Origin: Erythrobacteraceae bacterium
Lineage (GTDB): Bacteria; Pseudomonadota; Alphaproteobacteria; Sphingomonadales; Sphingomonadaceae
Reading direction: 5' to 3'
NCBI GenBank assembly: GCA_002706445.1
Contig: PALE01000056.1
Location: 1 to 45,615, forward strand
Length of the DNA: 45,615 nucleotides
Part shown: positions 43,690 through 45,615 of the stretch, piece by piece
Layout: each line of letters starts with the position of its first letter
How positions within the stretch are numbered: the first letter of the stretch is position 1
Notes under the pieces: model-generated
What the model was told of the DNA's origin: nothing
Seen by the model: only the letters and a program-made list of their open reading frames with translations
Databases searched by the model: none
Made by a program: the position numbers and the translations under genes

Positions 43690-45279
43690 TTAATGCCTGA
43701 AGTGCCGCATCCCGGTGAAGACCATGGCGAGGCCCGCTTCGTCTGCCGCCGCGATCACTTCCTCGTCACGGATCGAGCCGCCCGGCTGGATCACGGCGGT
43801 TGCGCCCGCTTCGGCGGCGGAAATCAGCCCGTCGGCGAAGGGGAAGAAGGCGTCCGAGGCTACCGCGCTGCCTACGGTCTTGGCTTCTGCCCACTCGTAG
43901 GTTTCGGCGGCTTCCTTGGCCTTGATTGCAGCGATGCGCGCCGAATCGCGGCGGTTCATCTGGCCTGCGCCGATACCCGCCGTCGCACCGTCCTTGGCAT
44001 AGACAATCGCGTTCGATTTGACGTGCCGCGCGACGGTCCATGCGAACAGGCAGTCCTTCAATTCCTGATCGGTCGGCGCGCGCTTGGTGACGACCTTCAG
44101 ATCGTCGAGCGTGACCGCACCATTGTCGCGGCTCTGCACCAGCATACCGCCCGCAATCGTCTTGATCGCCAGCCCGCCGCGGCGCGGATCAGGAAGCGTG
44201 CCGCATTCGAGCAGGCGCAGGTTCTTTTTCCTGGCGAAGATCTCGCGCGCTTCGGCGCTCACCTTGGGCGCGATCACGACTTCGGTGAAGATGCTCGCAA
44301 TCGCTTCTGCGGTCGCGCCGTCCAGCTCGGTGTTGACCGCGACGATCCCGCCGAAGGCCGAGACGCTGTCGCATTGCAGCGCGTCGTTCCATGCGTCGAG
44401 CAGCGAGGCCCCTTGCGCCACACCGCAGGGGTTGGCGTGCTTGACGATCACCACCGCCGGGTCCTGCCCGCCGAACTCTGCCGCCAGCTCGAGCGCCGCG
44501 TCGGCATCGTTCAGATTGTTGTAGGAAAGCGCCTTGCCCTGCAGCTGTTCGGCCTGCGCCACGCCTGCGACATGCGGGCCGCTGGGGGTGTAGAACGCCG
44601 CCATCTGGTGGGGGTTCTCGCCATAGCGCAGAACTTCAGGGTTCTTGCCGTTCACCGCTAGGAATTCGGGGAACATCTTCTGCTGGTCGGCAAAGCCGAA
44701 CCATTGGCTGATCATCGAATCATAGGATGCAGTCGCGGCAAAGGCGCGCGCTGCCATGGCCTTGCGGAACTCCAGCGTCGTTTCGCCGTTGTTGGCTTCC
44801 ATCTCGGCGAGCAGCGTCGGGTAATCGGCCGGATCGGTGACGATCGTGACGAACCCGTGGTTCTTCGCCGCCGAGCGGACCATCGAAGGACCGCCGATGT
44901 CGATATTCTCGATGATTTCGGGGCGGTCCGCACCCTTCGCGACGGTTGCTTCAAACGGGTAGAGATTCACCACCACCAGATCGATCTCGCCAATCTCGTG
45001 CTCCTGCATCGAGGCGACGTGATCGGCATTGTCACGCAGCGCGAGCAGACCGCCGTGAACCTTGGGGTGGAGCGTCTTCACGCGCCCGTCCATCATCTCG
45101 GGAAAGCCGGTGAGGTCGGAGACATCGCGCACTTCGAGGCCCGCTTCGCGCAGCGCCTTGGCCGTGCCGCCGGTGGACACCAGCTCCACGCCGCGTGCGG
45201 CAAGTGCCTGCCCCAGTTCAACCAAACCGCTCTTGTCGGACACTGACAGCAGAGCCCGTTTGATCGTCATCGATGTCAT
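43690..45279 (-). CDS. purH: Bifunctional AICAR transformylase / IMP cyclohydrolase
   Basis: Catalyses the last two steps of de novo purine synthesis: formylation of AICAR with 10-formyl-THF, then ring closure to IMP. The 529-residue protein has the N-terminal cyclohydrolase ([51 protein letters not shown]) and the C-terminal transformylase with the catalytic KHANPCG motif and FPFADGL. ATG 45279 with AGGTGATCC eight bases upstream is preferred over the in-frame ATG at 45270. The heparinase-like gene is upstream, 11 nt away, and they may be cotranscribed. Confidence 0.98.
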   Translation of the reverse strand: MTSMTIKRALLSVSDKSGLVELGQALAARGVELVSTGGTAKALREAGLEVRDVSDLTGFPEMMDGRVKTLHPKVHGGLLALRDNADHVASMQEHEIGEIDLVVVNLYPFEATVAKGADRPEIIENIDIGGPSMVRSAAKNHGFVTIVTDPADYPTLLAEMEANNGETTLEFRKAMAARAFAATASYDSMISQWFGFADQQKMFPEFLAVNGKNPEVLRYGENPHQMAAFYTPSGPHVAGVAQAEQLQGKALSYNNLNDADAALELAAEFGGQDPAVVIVKHANPCGVAQGASLLDAWNDALQCDSVSAFGGIVAVNTELDGATAEAIASIFTEVVIAPKVSAEAREIFARKKNLRLLECGTLPDPRRGGLAIKTIAGGMLVQSRDNGAVTLDDLKVVTKRAPTDQELKDCLFAWTVARHVKSNAIVYAKDGATAGIGAGQMNRRDSARIAAIKAKEAAETYEWAEAKTVGSAVASDAFFPFADGLISAAEAGATAVIQPGGSIRDEEVIAAADEAGLAMVFTGMRHFRH

Positions 45280-45290
45280 TTTTGGATCAC

Positions 45291-45615
45291 CTACATTTTT
45301 TTGAGGAGCCAGGAGAATTGTCCCCCGCCGCGCGATGTCAGCCCCTCTATCACCAATTGTTCGGTTGCGTGAGGGCGTCCTTCGCCGTCTACCCACAGGC
45401 TGTCTTCGCAGCTCAGTTTCACATCGGCTGCGCCCGCCGCATCGCCGCCCAGGCGGAATTGCCACAGCTTGCCGTCGCTGGTCAGCAAGCTTGCGCCGCG
45501 CCCGTCTTCGGACAGGCGGGTTTCGACCCCGCGCCCGAGGTGGAAACGGATCGCAAAGCCGATCTTGCCGCGCTTGCCCTTGCGCGACACGGGCACGAGC
45601 AAATCCTCGCCCGCC
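45291..45615 (-). CDS. Heparinase II/III-like protein, C-terminus only
   Basis: The last 107 codons of a gene that enters from beyond the window end. The beta-rich sequence [34 protein letters not shown] and [20 protein letters not shown] matches the C-terminal beta-sandwich of heparinase II/III family proteins, as remembered from sphingomonad genes next to purH. The catalytic domain is off the window, so enzymatic activity cannot be judged. Stop codon TAG at 45291, 11 nt before the purH start. Confidence 0.72.
   Translation of the reverse strand, partial: AGEDLLVPVSRKGKRGKIGFAIRFHLGRGVETRLSEDGRGASLLTSDGKLWQFRLGGDAAGAADVKLSCEDSLWVDGEGRPHATEQLVIEGLTSRGGGQFSWLLKKM

Noticed and set aside
1..45615. 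CRISPR arrays, insertion sequences, prophage, rRNA
   Set aside because: I found no regularly spaced direct repeats, transposase motifs, phage genes or rRNA-like sequence in the window.

Overview
The window is high-GC, densely coded chromosomal DNA from an alphaproteobacterium, most likely a sphingomonad of the Erythrobacter type. That placement is inferred from gene content and protein style: a 1563-residue NAD-specific glutamate dehydrogenase, a CYP153-like P450, NnrU, MlaA, a heparinase-like gene next to purH, and many ATGA/GTGA gene overlaps. No species can be named from sequence alone. I see no insertion sequence, prophage, CRISPR array or rRNA. The one RNA gene is tRNA-Leu(UAA).

Layout. 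1-1.87 kb: 3'-truncated thrS (minus), preceded by a previously unlisted 23-codon leader peptide with eight consecutive Thr codons and a strong hairpin, which looks like an attenuator. 1.95-2.98 kb: a three-gene cassette (58-aa peptide, membrane protein, small XRE regulator) under a promoter with a 48-bp dyad. 3.0-7.7 kb: a glycine-rich small protein, a Tat-exported PhoD phosphatase, an ABHD10-like hydrolase, a TPR protein and an LLM-type flavin oxidoreductase. 7.85-15 kb: the large glutamate dehydrogenase, a ferredoxin reductase and a class III CoA-transferase. 15-20.4 kb: queG (minus), an ABC exporter pair, a CYP153-type P450 and an exported MsrB lipoprotein. 20.5-25.4 kb (minus): a GT-C-like membrane protein, GtrA and a UDP-galactopyranose-mutase-like flavoprotein in one operon, then a tandem PilZ protein and tRNA-Leu. 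25.5-30 kb: a KefB-type antiporter, ihfB, and a YtrA-type GntR regulator divergent from a POT peptide transporter. 30-33.6 kb: an operon of amidohydrolase, metal-site-less amidohydrolase and exported FKBP, opened by a 46-nt hairpin over the first ribosome-binding site; an HxlR regulator converges on it. 33.7-38.4 kb: NnrU, a crotonase, MlaA and dxs. 38.5-41.6 kb (minus): a CHASE2 adenylate cyclase overlapping two tandem paralogous exported proteins. 41.7-45.6 kb (minus): a Zur-like regulator, exported MsrA coupled to a one-TM peptide, a 600-bp structured non-coding stretch, purH, and the 3' end of a heparinase II/III-like gene.

Working together. Several units act at the envelope: periplasmic repair of oxidised methionine (msrA and msrB, each with a possible ECF-type promoter), lipid transport (mlaA), surface glycosylation (20-24 kb), peptide uptake and hydrolysis (28-33 kb), and envelope-linked cAMP signalling (38-41 kb). 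The P450 with the ferredoxin reductase 5 kb upstream could form an alkane or fatty-acid hydroxylation chain, but a ferredoxin gene is not in the window. The strongest candidates for undescribed biology are the leaderless Thr-leader before thrS, the CHASE2-cyclase/exported-pair operon and the hairpin-gated amidohydrolase operon.
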